From: Chromobotia macracanthus
Taxonomy: Eukaryota > Chordata > Actinopteri > Cypriniformes > Botiidae
Length of the DNA stretch: 64,000 nt
Assembly (NCBI GenBank): GCA_036877525.1
Contig: JAZGTH010000059.1
Span: forward strand, 8,246,501-8,310,500
Reading direction: 5' to 3'
Positions 13,756-26,632 of the stretch are shown one piece after another. Position 1 is the stretch's first letter. Every line of letters starts with the position of its first letter. The translations under genes and the position numbers were made by a program. The notes beneath the pieces were generated by a model, which searched no databases, was not told the DNA's origin, and worked only from the letters and a program-made list of their open reading frames with translations.

Positions 13756-14390
13756 AGACATATACTTGTACACAGTGCATATACAATAATCATCAGATCC
13801 ATGATCACATTACTGCTGTATGTCATCATTTATGCATGACTTTCTCATGAAAAACATGCCTGGGAAAACAGATCTGGAGAGGCAAAACAGAGACGTCAGA
13901 TTCTTCGGTACAACTGTCACTGAGGTTTTAATGGCTCTCTTCCAGCTCATCAAGACCTTTGAAAAACTTCAAGGAACTCCCTGCCATTAGTGTACATATC
14001 ATCATCTCAGCTAAACCAGTGCTGAACTCCCTGCAAGTTAGGTTTATTATTAGCTTGAGTACATACATTATTGATCTCAGACAGGAGGAGGTCGACCAAT
14101 TAGAGGCTCTTGGATCTGTGTTGAGAACATGCCAATGTTTGTATTGTGATAGAATTGTTTAGTTGTGTTTATAATGATAACTTATCATTCTCTTTATGAA
14201 AACAGAAGAACCTAATTTGTGGATTTAATTGACCAAACATGTCTGAACTCTTTTCGTTTGGGCCCAATGGAAATTTTGCTGATCATTAATTGATCCCCAA
14301 AAAACAAACATTTGCAATTAAAGAGACTTTAGGCAATGATACATTAAGCAATATTCATAAACCTGTTCTTGCCTTGAAGATTTAAAGGGA

Positions 14391-14440
14391 AAGTTCACCC
14401 AAAAATAACAATTTTGAAATTAAAAAATCTTTATGCAGCA
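14391..14440. mobile_element. end fragment of GTTCACCCAAAAAT MITE
   Basis: TTTAAAGGGAAAGTTCACCC followed by AAAAATAACAATTTTG matches the terminal sequence of the element at 52725-52990. The opposite end is not found. Confidence 0.5.
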
Positions 14441-14819
14441 TTTTTCTAAACATAGACTAGTGATCGTGGCTGTAAAGCTACAATAAGACAAAATACAGTA
14501 AACATAGTCTATAAAACGTATTTAAAGTAGGCAGAACTTGTATTCATCACCTCTGTTATAGGCTGTTAAGACAGAACTGTTTTAATCAAAGTCTGAGCAG
14601 TTTTGGGAGGCTGGGGTGGTCTTGACACTGATGAGTCTCTATTGATCAGACGTCTTGCATGTTAAAGGTGGCGCGCATATTCTGCTGACATGCCTGTCTC
14701 ACACAGGCATCATCTAATCACCATCAAATCATCTAATCATCTTGGGTCACACTTCATAAATCAAGAACAATGGCCTTTATTAAACTGGCTCTTCTACTCT
14801 GATATCCCTCCCTCTCCTA

Positions 14820-14828
14820 CACACACAC

Positions 14829-14881
<53 letters not shown>
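14820..14881. repeat. (CA)n microsatellite
   Basis: About 30 CA units with a single CG interruption near the start. Confidence 0.95.
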
Positions 14882-14883
<2 letters not shown>

Positions 14884-15421
14884 TACAGGTAAGGCAGGGA
14901 AGGCAGCACATTGTCTTTGAGTGTCAGACTCCTGTATTGTTGTGCTATCATCACCAGCATGCATCAGTCACGGTAATGACAACAATGATGATTGAATCAG
15001 TTTGTAATTATGGATATGCGTCGCTTGTCTTCTTGCTCCTACACGGATAAATCGGAAATGCTTGAAGGAACAGGGAGAGCAAGGACATGCTGCGCCTTAT
15101 CGCCTCCAAAAAAGGCTCTGCACAGAATAAATAGTCTTAATTGGAGGAAGGTGACGGCGGCGGGCGTCTTTGTATGTAACCTCATCTGAGCATGCAGCGC
15201 CTTCCTTGTGTTTGCTCACTTAGAATAACCCGATAAAAAGAGCTCTCAGGTATTTCGCTCAAATAAAAACGATCCCGCCCTGAACTGCACAAAAAACTAA
15301 ATCGAGCAGAAAGGCGAGTATTGCGATGACTTGAGCTTCTTGCTTTATGAAATGTGTTTGACTTGGAGGCACATTTGGTGCTTTTCTCATCGCACAGGTG
15401 ATCATAAAAAAAAAAGGACGC

Positions 15422-15472
15422 CTAAAGGTGCATTCACACCAATACAACTATAAAGATAACTATAATGATAGC
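15422..15472. mobile_element. MITE end fragment with GCATTCACACC
   Basis: CTAAAGGTGCATTCACACCA followed by ATACAACTATAAAGATAACT and ATAATGATAGC, the usual left-end pattern of a fish MITE. It is cut off by the start of another MITE at about 15474. Confidence 0.5.
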
Positions 15473-15473
15473 T

Positions 15474-15633
15474 ACCCAACCAACAATTTTAGGTTGTAAG
15501 GATGTTTTCCTAACATTAAGAAAATAATTTCCACAAGAACGATTTTGATACTAATGATATATAGCGTTAAAAACATTAAACTTTTTTGATTGCGTTGAGA
15601 GAACTTTTAGTGAATGACTCTTCATTCCTGGCT
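15474..15633. mobile_element. CCCAGCTAACA-ended MITE, copy 4 (internally deleted)
   Basis: Begins CCCAACCAACAATTTTAGGT, skips most of the middle and ends near TTCATTCCTGGCTCA, about 160 bp instead of about 300 bp. Confidence 0.65.
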
Positions 15634-16629
15634 CATATAATACACATACGTATTTATATGAACATTTCTGTTTTTCTGTTTTCTAATAAGCATGTATTAG
15701 ATCAAATTACAGCCTATTTTTTAATATTTCATTTTTTTAAACATAAAGTAGCATAAATGTTGCCAGCTTGTAATGTAACTGCCTGCTTTCTCTAGATGCT
15801 AGCTTTCAGCTTAGTTGAGCTCATTTGTGTGTGGAAGCGTCTGCAGCTTAGCTAGTCTGCCCAACACTGCATGTTACCAGTCTCGCCCCCTGAGCAACCC
15901 TGAATTAAGAGCACTTAGACCAGTTATCTGGGAGGATCAGAAAAGCTAGTTAAGTTCACCAATTCTATGACCTCCGGTACACATAACAAATTAAAATCTT
16001 TCTTCTCCATATTCTTTCTCTTCAACATTCATTCATTTACTTTTCTGATCAGGCTTGCTTGTCTTTCAGAACACGTAGCACAGGAGCAACATCTCACTCT
16101 GTTGCCGGGAGCGACACATTAAAAGCGCACCACTCACGATACATATTTATCCGCAGACAGCTGAAATGACTTTTATGCACCGCAGTAGTTGTTGATTGTG
16201 GCTCTGAAAGTGAATTGCATTGTTGTGGAGTTGTGGTGTGAAATCAAGAGTGAGAACATTTGTTGTTTAAATATCTGGAAAGGAGAAGCACAAGGAAGTA
16301 TAGCGATACTATATGTTCAGCCTTAATGCTCACACTGCACTTACTGTACACAGAGCGAGCAGCTGCAACTGCATCTTTCTGTTATAAAAACCATAGCTCT
16401 CTGTAGACACTGTCTGAGACGAGAAAAACAGATGAGATAAGGGGAAATCCTTAGAATGCATCAACACAATGAAGGGTGCCTGCACACTGGAAAAATCTCT
16501 GATGGAGTGTTTGAGACAGGAACGCTGAAAATCCATTCTAAGAGTAAAGAACGAGAGAGATGAGTTAAAAAGCTCAAAGCAACTTCAATTCTACTGTAGG
16601 CACCAAAAACAATTTTTATATTACACTCT

Positions 16630-16766
16630 TTAAATGCTGGGTCATTTCAATCCATGTTAGGTAAAATATGGACAAACCCAACCATTGAAAAGTCTAAGTT
16701 AATTTAATCCTGTGGGTTTGTCCATATTCTATCAAACCATGGGTTAACACAACCCAGCATTTAAAG
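16630..16766. mobile_element. palindromic MITE with AAATGCTGGGT ends
   Basis: CTTTAAATGCTGGGTCATTT at the left is mirrored by AACACAACCCAGCATTTAAA at the right. Inside, AATATGGACAAACCCA pairs with TGGGTTTGTCCATATT. The whole 137-bp unit can fold into one long hairpin. Confidence 0.8.
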
Positions 16767-17785
16767 TATATAGGGTTAGGATATACACATGTTAATTTGC
16801 TTCGAATAGCCATCAAGAATGTTTGGTTATGCTATCAAAACAATGTAGATAGCATTCAATGAGGCTAACTGGGTCATACTAACTAGTCAAACCCTGAACC
16901 CTAACTGTAGTTGAGCAGGAATGTCTTAGCGACAGTTCAGCAACTGGGTGACCCGCAGCAATGATAATGTATCTTACAATAAAGTAGTTTCTAGGCCCTA
17001 AATGAAAGCCTGTCTGATTTTAAGTTGAACTTTAAATTACTGGGGAATAGTTCAGATAACCAGCATTCTTGTACTGTACAGCATGCATTCATAACACATT
17101 TCCAGTCCAGTCTGCTGAATTTTGAAAAATAACACAGTCATATCTCCCTGTTACTCAGTTTGCTATAGGGGGATGAAAACCTATATTCTCAGGTGTGATA
17201 ACAGCGCAAGTGTGGATAACACATTCAAAAGCGTTTGCAGGGAGAAAAAATAAACAACAGTCCAAACTTCCAAAGATGCCAGAAAATTTTTGAGGAAAAT
17301 ACGGGAAAAGTGAAGATAAACTTCCCTGGAATACAAAACCAAACAGAAACTGTTTAGCTAACACCTGCTGACATCAAACTCCGCCCGTTTCTCCAGCCAC
17401 CCATTAATATCCCGCGGCTGCGCTTGTCTCTGAAGATTTGTAACTTGGTTTGAGCACATTAAAGCCACTCTCATCTCCAGGCAGACAGACACTCGTGCTT
17501 TCATCCCCAATGCAAAGCTGTTCATTTCAACAGGACAGCTTCAATACGTTACACGGGTGACATCAGCCGGTATATCTCTGAGATGAATATCGCAGGTTAG
17601 AGAGGGCTATGAAACCGGAGTAAATACTATAATTTCTGGGGGCGTCATCAGGAGAAATGAACATTAGAGAAGTGTTTGATTTAGAGGCAGAAAGCTCACT
17701 GGACACTGCTGCTGATTCTGCTCTAATAGAGTCTCAAAGCCTTTCACATCTGTACATGATATTGGAGCTGTTGTCTGAGATCATA

Positions 17786-18086
17786 CCCAGATAACTAATT
17801 TGGGTTGTAAGAGCGTTTTCCTAATGTTTCCATTAAGTAACAACAACATTAAAAATCTTTGAAAGTTCAGGGAAGGTTCAAAATGTCCAGTTTTTTAGAC
17901 ATTGTATTAAGGTTATTGCTTGTTTTTAAAACGTTCCACAAGCTACTTAGGAATGTTTTTGATATATGATAAATAATGTTAAAAACATTCTACGTTCAAC
18001 GTTTCTGCAAGAATGTTTCTGATAACATTGAGAGAACCTTTAAAGGACATTAGCCTATGTTCTAAAAATGTTCCCTGTTAGCTGGG
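17786..18086. mobile_element. CCCAGCTAACA-ended MITE, copy 5 (full length)
   Basis: Begins CCCAGATAACTAATTTGGGT and ends CCCTGTTAGCTGGG, about 300 bp. It is flanked by CATA at left and TATA at right, a possible but weak target duplication. Confidence 0.8.
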
Positions 18087-20710
18087 TATATCCGCACATG
18101 CAAGTAATTATTTCCTACTTTTCACATCTACATTCAAAGGATGAATGCATGCCGCGTGAATCTGTCAATGAAGATGTGCTCACCTTTGCCTCTAATCCAC
18201 ATCATCTCAGCTGAGTGACCATATTCTCCACCCACACACACTGCCAACAAAGCGTAAACCACAGATGCTGCGCGCCATATGGTTAGTCATATATACGCGG
18301 CTAGTCCACTAATACAAATGAGTAGTTTTGCAAGCCCTAATATATGAATGCAAAACATATATAGCAACATTTATTTTATCAGGCAACCTTTGAACAGGCC
18401 ATTTTTAAACATGAGATTCCTATGGTGGGAAATCTGGCCAATAAGCTCTCTCCCCGGAGAAGTGAGGGTCATGTGCTTGGCAGACGGATGCAAGAAGTTC
18501 ACTGATGGCCTTCCAAAGAATTTGGGCAGATTCTCCACACTGTATCTGAGTGGTGTAACCTCTGCCATGTTTTCAGGGTAAACGTGCCCTGAAGAAACTA
18601 ATCTGAAGAGCTTCCTAATTAGTACATTCTTAAAGCGCAGCAGAAGTCCACTGAAAGAAAATGTTGCAGAGACATTGCTTCGAAAATTTCTGCTTTTAAA
18701 TCTTTTCAAAGAATGCTCAACTGTTATGTATTGAGGCTCAAAATTAAGTGCTTTTGATCTTTTTCCCTTGTCATTTTATTCTTTTTTTGTACTTTTGGAC
18801 TACTGGCTGAATAATTCAGACTGCTTCTGCTGGAAAGAGCCCTGGTTTGATGTTCAGCCAACAACAATGAAGACAATTAGCCAAAAACCTCCCTCTCCAA
18901 GCAAAGTATACAAACAGAGATGGACCATTAGCTTCTCCGGAAGCTAATATTAACTCTCCGTGGATACACAAACCTGAAAATGAACAGGTAATGTGTTGTC
19001 ATGGCACTGTTTACACTGCATTTGCATTGTTGAGAGGTTTATAATTATGTGGTTTAGTTGACAGCGCAGGGACACTGGTGTTGATATGTGCTGGAAATGC
19101 CTCTGACCTTCATCAGAGGTCTGAATATCTGATTTTAGCTCATTGTTGCCATGGTAATAAGGTAACAGGACTGAAGAGCACAAAAATGCATGAAAGCTGT
19201 GTAATTTTATTTTAATGGGATTGTTGTGGTGTAGCTGTTTTCGTTAACGGCAGAAAATAATGTTCAAAGAGCCAAAAGTGTGTTTTCAAGTTACATAACG
19301 ATGAGTCTCATAAAGGATCTGATAAACTCTCATTGGTCTGATCCCAAAAACAAGTGCCTGCGCTTCTGTCACATAAAACTAGGCAGGATTACTTATGCCA
19401 GACAGTTGCACATGAACAGCACCTCACTATTGAGTTATACTTCATTAACTACTTTAAAGCTATGACAGCCTCATTGTAACTTGTGATGTCAGGCTCTCCT
19501 GGGCTGAGTCAGGGACAATGTTTTATTCATCTGTGTGTAGCATTCAGTCGCATTGTAGGAGAGGTTTCTAGTAAACATGAATTTAATGGGCCAGACTCGT
19601 TTTTCGCTGTCTGGCAGATACAGCAACACTAGAGAAAACCATGTATAAGCAATGAGGTAGGATGCTAGTCTGGGCTTGAGAAGCAGATACAGAAAACGAG
19701 AGGCAACTACAGAACGAGGAGGAAGAGGACAGACACACGCCTGGCAGCGCAGTACTGTGTTCCCATTACTACAGAGAGAGTCATGCAGTCTGAACCTAAA
19801 GTCACTGTTACAGCAGGTGTAACAGGAAGGTGCAGGAACGCTCAGACGTTTTTTAAAGGTTGTTGAATGTCTCCATTATCTCTCCTGATCAAGAGGTTTT
19901 TCAAAATGAACTAGAAAAGGAAAGTGAGTTTGATGTTGACTTGACAAAGCTTTGCCTGAAAGTTTAAGAAAGTTTTGAAAGATTTAAGTTTGATGGTTAC
20001 AAAGACTTGGAAGTTGGATGGATGGATAGACAGACAGACTTCTACTGTGTTATATGTGATGGTAACAGAAATGCTGAGAGGAAAAGGAAAAATACAGAAA
20101 CCACTAAATTTAAAGCGTGGGCTAAAAGTCAATAAAGCATTAGACAGAACAACATTCATAAACAAGTGGCTTTATTTAAGACTCCTTTGGAAATAGTAGT
20201 AAATGTCTTTTTTCAGCAGAAAATACTTTGTCTTATTTTACTGGGCCAGACAACACCTCTTCATTTTGTAAATGTGTTTCTAGTCCAAAATCACACAAAT
20301 AACTACTGTATAAAGAACTGCCAGCTTGCCATGTATTTCTGTTGTGCTTTTCTAATGTATGCATTCATTGATGATAAAGCTTAATAGCTCCAAAATTTTA
20401 TCTAAATCAAACAGAGTGTTTATACAGCCTCGCATAACATTAGGATTTCCTACAGCAGTAGCTTCAAGGGATTTTTCACTCTCACAAGCTACAGGAGAGA
20501 AAGCCCAGAACCTAATGCCTAGAACTGGCCAGTGGTCAAATGGAGCCAGATGAGATGAGAAAATACTTATATTTCGCTCTTTATTAAATAATGTACAATT
20601 TAGATCAAATATTAAACATACATAAATACAAATAAGGTATTAATCAATATATTTGAACATTAGTTTTCTTCGTTAAATAAACTACATATGTGACATTTTT
20701 TCCTAAAAAC

Positions 20711-21018
20711 AGAGTGGCCTCAAAAAGTATTTGGACAAAGTACACAAATGCCATTTTTTCCTTCCAAATATCAAACCAAGCAGAATTCGTTTGTAAGAAA
20801 GCACATCTCATGCGAAAGGTTTCACTTAAAAGTTGGTTTGGTTTCTAATGATAAAGCAACTAAGATTCTGTTTAAATGACAGACGCCTTTGAAAAGGTTT
20901 TATAATGGAACATGTCTCTAGTCAATGGGCTGACTCTGGTTACTCTGCTACACCTTTCTGAACATTTGAATGTCCTTTTTCTGGAAAGGCTATGTTTCTT
21001 CAAATACTTTTTTTACAG
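20711..21018. mobile_element. probable MITE with AAAAAGTATTTG inverted ends
   Basis: The left end CAGAGTGGCCTCAAAAAGTA then TTTGGAC and the right end TTCAAATACTTTTTTT are inverted over about 13 bp, around 300 bp without coding sequence. GTGGCC...AAAAGTATTTGGAC ends occur in Tc1/mariner-like elements, but the family is not certain. Confidence 0.5.
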
Positions 21019-21104
21019 GTGCAAACTTTGCAATTGCTTTAGAAACTTAGCTTATTTTATTCAATGACATTAATACTGAGAAACGCACTTTTTTATTGGC
21101 AGTA

Positions 21105-21560
21105 TTACGTATCACCCACGCTGAGTATCAAACGACCGCGTTACCGGTGTGTGATTTTTCAAGAGTCTGAAGTAAATCACGCTGACTCCGCGCTCTGGAG
21201 GTCTGTCATATAAACAGTAGAGGATGTGTGTTTGGCTGCCGAAATACGAATAAATGGCACAAGCGAAGGAAGAAAATGTTGATCACCCTGACAGAGTCAT
21301 ATTCATAACGCACCGACCAGCTATTACTCTGAGAAAGTGATTTAAACACATTTCTCCCCGACTGCCCTCATCAGCGAGTTTTCTCCGCTGCGTATCAAAC
21401 GCTGGCACGCCCGAGCCAGCAGCCATCAGACGCGAGGTGCCGCCCGGCGAGCAGGCCGAGGGGGTGGGTAGTGCATCACCGGGAGCAGGCGACATACATC
21501 AGCGTAGCGTAACCTGTCAAGGCGTGAATGGGTTTTGTCATGAATGAATAACTACTGCAA
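21105..21560. other. CpG-rich, repeat-free segment in the gene desert
   Basis: By eye this 450 bp has many more CpG dinucleotides than its surroundings (for example GACGCGAGGTGCCGCCCGGC and CAGCGTAGCGTAAC), no transposon end and no microsatellite. A 70-codon frame on the minus strand (21495-21283) reads through it, but nothing in it is recognisable and it may be chance in GC-rich DNA. It is a candidate distal regulatory element or promoter of an unannotated transcript. Confidence 0.35.
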
Positions 21561-22261
21561 ATGTAGCGGCAAGGAAGAGAGCTTTACGCTACTAAGCCCT
21601 TTCATCTTCGCTGATCCAGGCTTCGGGCCAGACAGAAAGTAAACAGAATCTTCCCCAAACACGAAATCTCTGTCCCAGATGGTAATGCGGAGCGGAGAGA
21701 TGTTCATTCTGAGACAGGGTGACACGGAGACACAGGCAATTGCATGAAGGCTGTTTTAAATGACAGTGCGGTTGTCTTATAGACTGAGAGAGAAAGCATG
21801 ATTTGGAGTCTGTGATGACACCCGTCCCCTCCGGGCAAGTACAGCTGACTACAGTCACGACGGGTAACGGAACCTCCACTGGGTGTTTAAACACAGTGAA
21901 TCGTTTCTGTCCTGGGGCGATGCTTTTATGCAGCCGAGGATAGTAGATCAATGTTGCGTACCGCAGTTTTACATATGCAAAGGGAGTCTGCGATAAAAAT
22001 TATGAGTGCTGTCGACACGCAACAGCGTTATGACCCACAGTGCATGTTACCGCTTCTACAGAAATACAAGTAAATAAATTAGGTAGAATAATGAAAGACA
22101 GGCTAGGTAAGACGTGAAATGCTTTTGACAATGGTGTCACTATACAGTCTGGTGGTCAAAATATTTACATTATAAAAAAATATTTGACTGCAGCTCATTG
22201 CACTGACTACAGTCAAGTGTTCCAGTGACAGATCAGTGTTCAGAAGAGTCTCCTCTGATTC

Positions 22262-22380
22262 ACAAATTTCAGTTTGGCTTCATTTTACTTCAACATACGT
22301 AAAGACAAGTATGTAAAGTAACCTGCAATTTTAGGTTTTAAACAGAGATGGCGATAGAGAGGCAACAGTTATGGACTGTA
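22262..22380. mobile_element. fragment of a transposon ending in TATGGACTGTA
   Basis: AGTTTGGCTTCATTTTACTT, then CCTGCAATTTTAGGTTTTAA, ACAGAGATGGCGATAGAGAG and GCAACAGTTATGGACTGTA match the right-hand parts of the copies at 52225-52447 and 56080-56319. The left part is missing. Confidence 0.6.
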
Positions 22381-24284
22381 ACAAAATAACAAAATTTAAC
22401 AAAATAAAATAATACTTTAAGCATCTGCTGTCCATACTAGGGCAAAAATTGGTAGTAATGAATACAGCAGTGGACAGGTAGGGTAGCAGAGGATTAAACA
22501 GCCCTTACTGTGAGAAGAGGAGAATGAGAGAGGAAGGACAGATTCCTCGCCACATTGCGTGTACTTTTCCTCACTCCCAAAATATCTCCTGCTGCTATTC
22601 CATCTGCCCTGGCACTCCTCAACACGGCAGCTGGCACGCAATACCCACCAATATCAAAACGCAACAATGGATTCAATACAAAGAATAGAGGCAAACGATA
22701 ACAGTTTAAAAGGATTTTAACTTATGGACTGTTTCATGTCCGTCACATGCCTTCAAGCCAACCTGCTAATTCCACACAAGAAATAATGTGTGATGCCAGC
22801 GACTGGAAAAACAATAGTGGCTATTAGACTCCAGGAGAAGAGTTTCTCTGCGTCTGCTGCAGAGGTTCGGCTGTCTTTTTAATTATTCTCCAAACTGAAC
22901 AGTCACTCTACAAAGTACTATTGGTTTTGACACAGTGCTTTGGATGACGGTTGATCTGTGCGCACGTCTGCGACCTGACCCCTGAAAATCCTTTTTCAAT
23001 TGAGTGTGGAAATACACCACACGCAAAATCTGACAGCAGTTTTCTTCAGTACATACACCAGTCCAGCACACACACCACCCATGCCTCCTGGAATCCAGGA
23101 TGGGGCTGTAACTGCCTACATAGGGGACCCGCTATCCCTTCTAAAGGCCCTAACAAACAAATAACACAGCTCTTGTCTGTGTCTTAACTAGATGTGCAAT
23201 TACACCTTCATAAACCTCATATGTTCCCAAGTAAACGTTTATGAGAACCATACTTCATGTACCTACAAACCCCTCCATTGCCAGGGGCAGAAGTTTAAGC
23301 AGCAGCAGAGGGGATCCATAAAAAAGCTTTGGGCTTGTATGATTACCATTGGTGCAAAGGCAAGTTTCATTGGATTTATGGAGCCATTTCCCTGGAGTGT
23401 TCATTTTTAGTCTCTACATAAATCTCTTGGATGACCAGCATGTGGAGAAAAAGCTCCAGAGGACCTGCAAGATTGTTATATTATTGCAAAAGTATGACAA
23501 TATGACAACATACTGTAACAATATTACGGTGTGTATTTATCAGTAAGAGACCCAAATGTGATACAACCTGCATTATGTCAGCGAGGGCCATAGATCAGCA
23601 GAACACAGCGAACGTGTTGGCAGATCATTGTATCATTGTAATGCTGTCTGTGTTTATGTGCAGCGTTATTTTAGCTTTACAACCACGTACTTGCATTTGT
23701 ATGTGTGTACGCACCTCACCTCTTGTTTCCTATCTCATAGCAGAATTTAACAGCAGTAATTAGTTCATTAATCACATTAATGGAACAGGCCAAAACAAAA
23801 AAAAACCAATACCATCTTTACCCATAATGCCCTTCTATGCAAATGAGGGGGCGGGTCCTCTTCAGCTCAGTGGAGGGGAGGTGAAACACTCAATCTATCA
23901 ATTAGCTTATCGAGGCTTCTTGCTCCGCCAGCGCTATGCCAGGGACATTTCCCACAGGACGCGTTTTGTGAAAGTATTTCATTAAACACCAATCAGGCAA
24001 CACTCTGTGACAAGGAATGGAAAATAAATTGCTATTACTTTAAAAACTGCGTGATTTGTTAGGACACGTTTTAAAAGGTACGTGGATGTTTCTACTTGAA
24101 AAATTCACAGACTCAACAGAAAACTGCTTGCCAAGAATTTAATGTAGAGCGGTTTAATAGGCTCATCTCTCTTTATAAACTGCTGTTTTTTTCGGTATCT
24201 TATAGATTCTTGCTTCAATCAAATGAAAAAACAACTACCAAAATTGGTTTCCAAACACTTCTACACTTGCCTAGAATGCAAAAG

Positions 24285-24480
24285 TCTTTTCTGCTGGAAC
24301 AAAGCTGGTTGCATGTTGGAACCTTGCTGGTTTCTAGCTGGTCATTAGCATTAAACCAGCTACCAGCAGGTCATTAATTTAAGGAAGTGAAGCTGTTTTA
24401 TGAAATACCGTGGTTGGTTGACCAGCCAACGGCCACTTTAAACAAGCTAAAAATCAACTTAGACTAGCTAAAAACCATCT
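24285..24480. repeat. degenerate GCTGGT/ACCAGC repeat
   Basis: Repeated CTGGTT, CTAGCTGGTCAT, AAACCAGCTACCAGCAGGTC and TTGACCAGCC units in both orientations resemble a common fish interspersed repeat. The boundaries are not clear. Confidence 0.45.
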
Positions 24481-24640
24481 GCTGTGTTTTCTTAATACTG
24501 CTACCAGCTTAAATTAATTTCGTAGCACGGTTTGGACCACATAGATGGGTGTAGATTTGGGTATGATCATCTACCTACCATAAGATTACTCTGGCAGTGT
24601 GACAGATATTGTAGCACTTGTTCGTCAAATTGCTTTTGAT

Positions 24641-24691
24641 GTTCCTCATTTGTAACTCAGTCTGGATAAAAGCGGCTGCTAAATGTAAGTG
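24641..24691 (+). mobile_element. SINE 3' tail fragment
   Basis: CAGTCTGGATAAAAGCGGCT followed by GCTAAATGTAAGTG matches the conserved tail shared by the fish SINEs in this window, without a recognisable tRNA head. It is probably a 5'-truncated copy. Confidence 0.55.
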
Positions 24692-26380
24692 TTATGTAAA
24701 TGAAGAATCCCTACCCATGTTGCTAGCGGTTGCAGTTGTAACTGTAATACTAGTATGCATTCCCTCTGGCACAAACAACCGCAGGTGCAGGGAGAGGCTC
24801 AGACTCGATGAGATCTCTGTTTAGCTCTTTTCTCTTCAACCACAGCTGGCAGTGAGCAAGGCTGAAACAGCAAGGACTTAAAGTGAGAAAAAACATTTGC
24901 TGAGCTACATACCCTGCTTTACCCTGCTAAACTACTAACTTTTAAATGGTAGCTGGTCATATACAGGAGGTTACAAAAGTATAAGCAGGTTTCAGGTCCC
25001 TGGTTCCAAATTGTGCTTAAGCACTGAACTTTAAAAACATTTTTTTATAAAGCCAAGGACCAGAACATATATTAACATTATTATATATTAACATTAACAT
25101 GTATAGTTTGAACTTTTTAATTTAATTACAAATACTTACACAACTAACTTTACATAAACAAGAACTAAAGAGTTGGAGCGGAAATTTCACAGTGTAGGTA
25201 AAAAACATGCTGTTCATATAATTTAGGTGATCTTATGAACCTACCATGGTAACACCCAACCTACGTCCTTGCATGTACAATATAATTGTGTACTGTATAT
25301 AGTCACTGAGACATGTATTCATTACGCAAAAAGCCATTTAGGCAGCAGAAAAATTCGGTAATAGGAATCTTTCACGAATCTTAAAGAACTTCACTCTGGA
25401 TTAAAATTCCACCCTCGCAGATAATGTGAGTCTTTACAGGTGCTTCTAAACAAACACTGCCAAACGAAAGCAACACTCCACCCTAGGAGACTTCCTACAA
25501 ACTCCCACGCATGACAACACGCAGGCAACAGATATCTTCCCCGTGTATTTCAAGTACAGCTTGATGTCAGTCTCAACATGTTTGAAAATACACTTCATCT
25601 ACCTGTCAGTATATTCTGATTTGATCTGTGCGTTGATTCTCGCAAGGCCGTCTGTGTCCATTTGTTTGTCGTCTCTGGTCTGTGGTTCTCGCCTGTGTGT
25701 CTGTCACCTGTAAACTACACAAAAAACAGTAATTGCTTGTCTGGGCTGTCAGCTCAGCTTTTGGGGAATCTCTACGCTTGCCGACACCAAACAGATATTT
25801 ACACACGAAATGAAATTACTCCTTTTTCAGTGCAGTTCTCCAGAGAGACTTTACTTGCAGACCTGTCAGACTCACTGAGTCAAATTGTTTATCTAATCTG
25901 AGGGAAAAAAACGTACGAGTGTTAAGAATGAATCTTTATCTTCTGTTCCTGTGAAAGCAAAAACTACAGCACAGAAATCCCAGACGTTGCCTTGCATTGT
26001 TCAGTCTGAGTTTTACCTGCTATGTATACACCCAGGAAATAACCTCACAAATGAGATCTCTATTCTTCTCCTGGACAGCTGCGAGATTAAATGGAGAGCA
26101 AATAGAGACTTTTGTTAAAGTCTCTTGGTTCTCAGATATTTTTCCTGAGAAATCTCACGTGTATTTTCTAGAGATTTAGAGGATACTGTAACAATGTCTC
26201 AAGGTGCTCAGATTTGTCAAGACACCAAAGTCTGCAAAAGTTATAAATATCAATACAAGCGCATTTATTTCTCATTGAAGTCTTCCTAGACCTATTAAGC
26301 TGTGCAACTGACATTAATTGTATAGCTCTGTACTCATTGTGTATTGCTTCATTTGTGTCTATTTCTCCTAAGCACTTTAT

Positions 26381-26632
26381 AGCTGCAATCCGTAAGATTT
26401 TTGGTTAAAATTACCAAAACTCAGTTGCGGAGCAAGTACGTCAGTTTTCAAAATGATGTTCGTATCTCGATTTACAATGGTTTATAACATTGATTTAGAA
26501 TTTGAGCTGTCAGGTCAGACTTTGCAGGAAATGTCTGTCTATAAACAGAAGGAAGAAGATCTGGCTACAACATCACATGTCCAGGTTCTATAAATGCAGC
26601 ATTTATGGTTAGTCACAGATAGCAGCTTTAAA
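26381..26632. mobile_element. degraded transposon copy with AGCTGCAATCCGTAA end
   Basis: The left end TATAGCTGCAATCCGTAAGA and the right end AGCAGCTTTAAAG are inverted. The interior ATTTGAGCTGTCAGGTCAGA and GGAAATGTCTG match the copies at 52225-52447 and 56080-56319. Confidence 0.6.

Larger units (their letters stand above)
11642..21104. other. intergenic, second part of the gene desert
   Basis: No gene recognised. It holds the listed MITEs, a CA microsatellite and otherwise unique AT-rich DNA. The opposing frames at 18348-18709 overlap on both strands and resemble nothing I know. 15000-15260 is somewhat richer in GC, without a feature. Confidence 0.7.

Noticed and set aside
18348..18709. 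Opposing 77- and 112-codon frames
   Set aside because: They overlap on opposite strands, are not recognisable and have no splice or promoter context.
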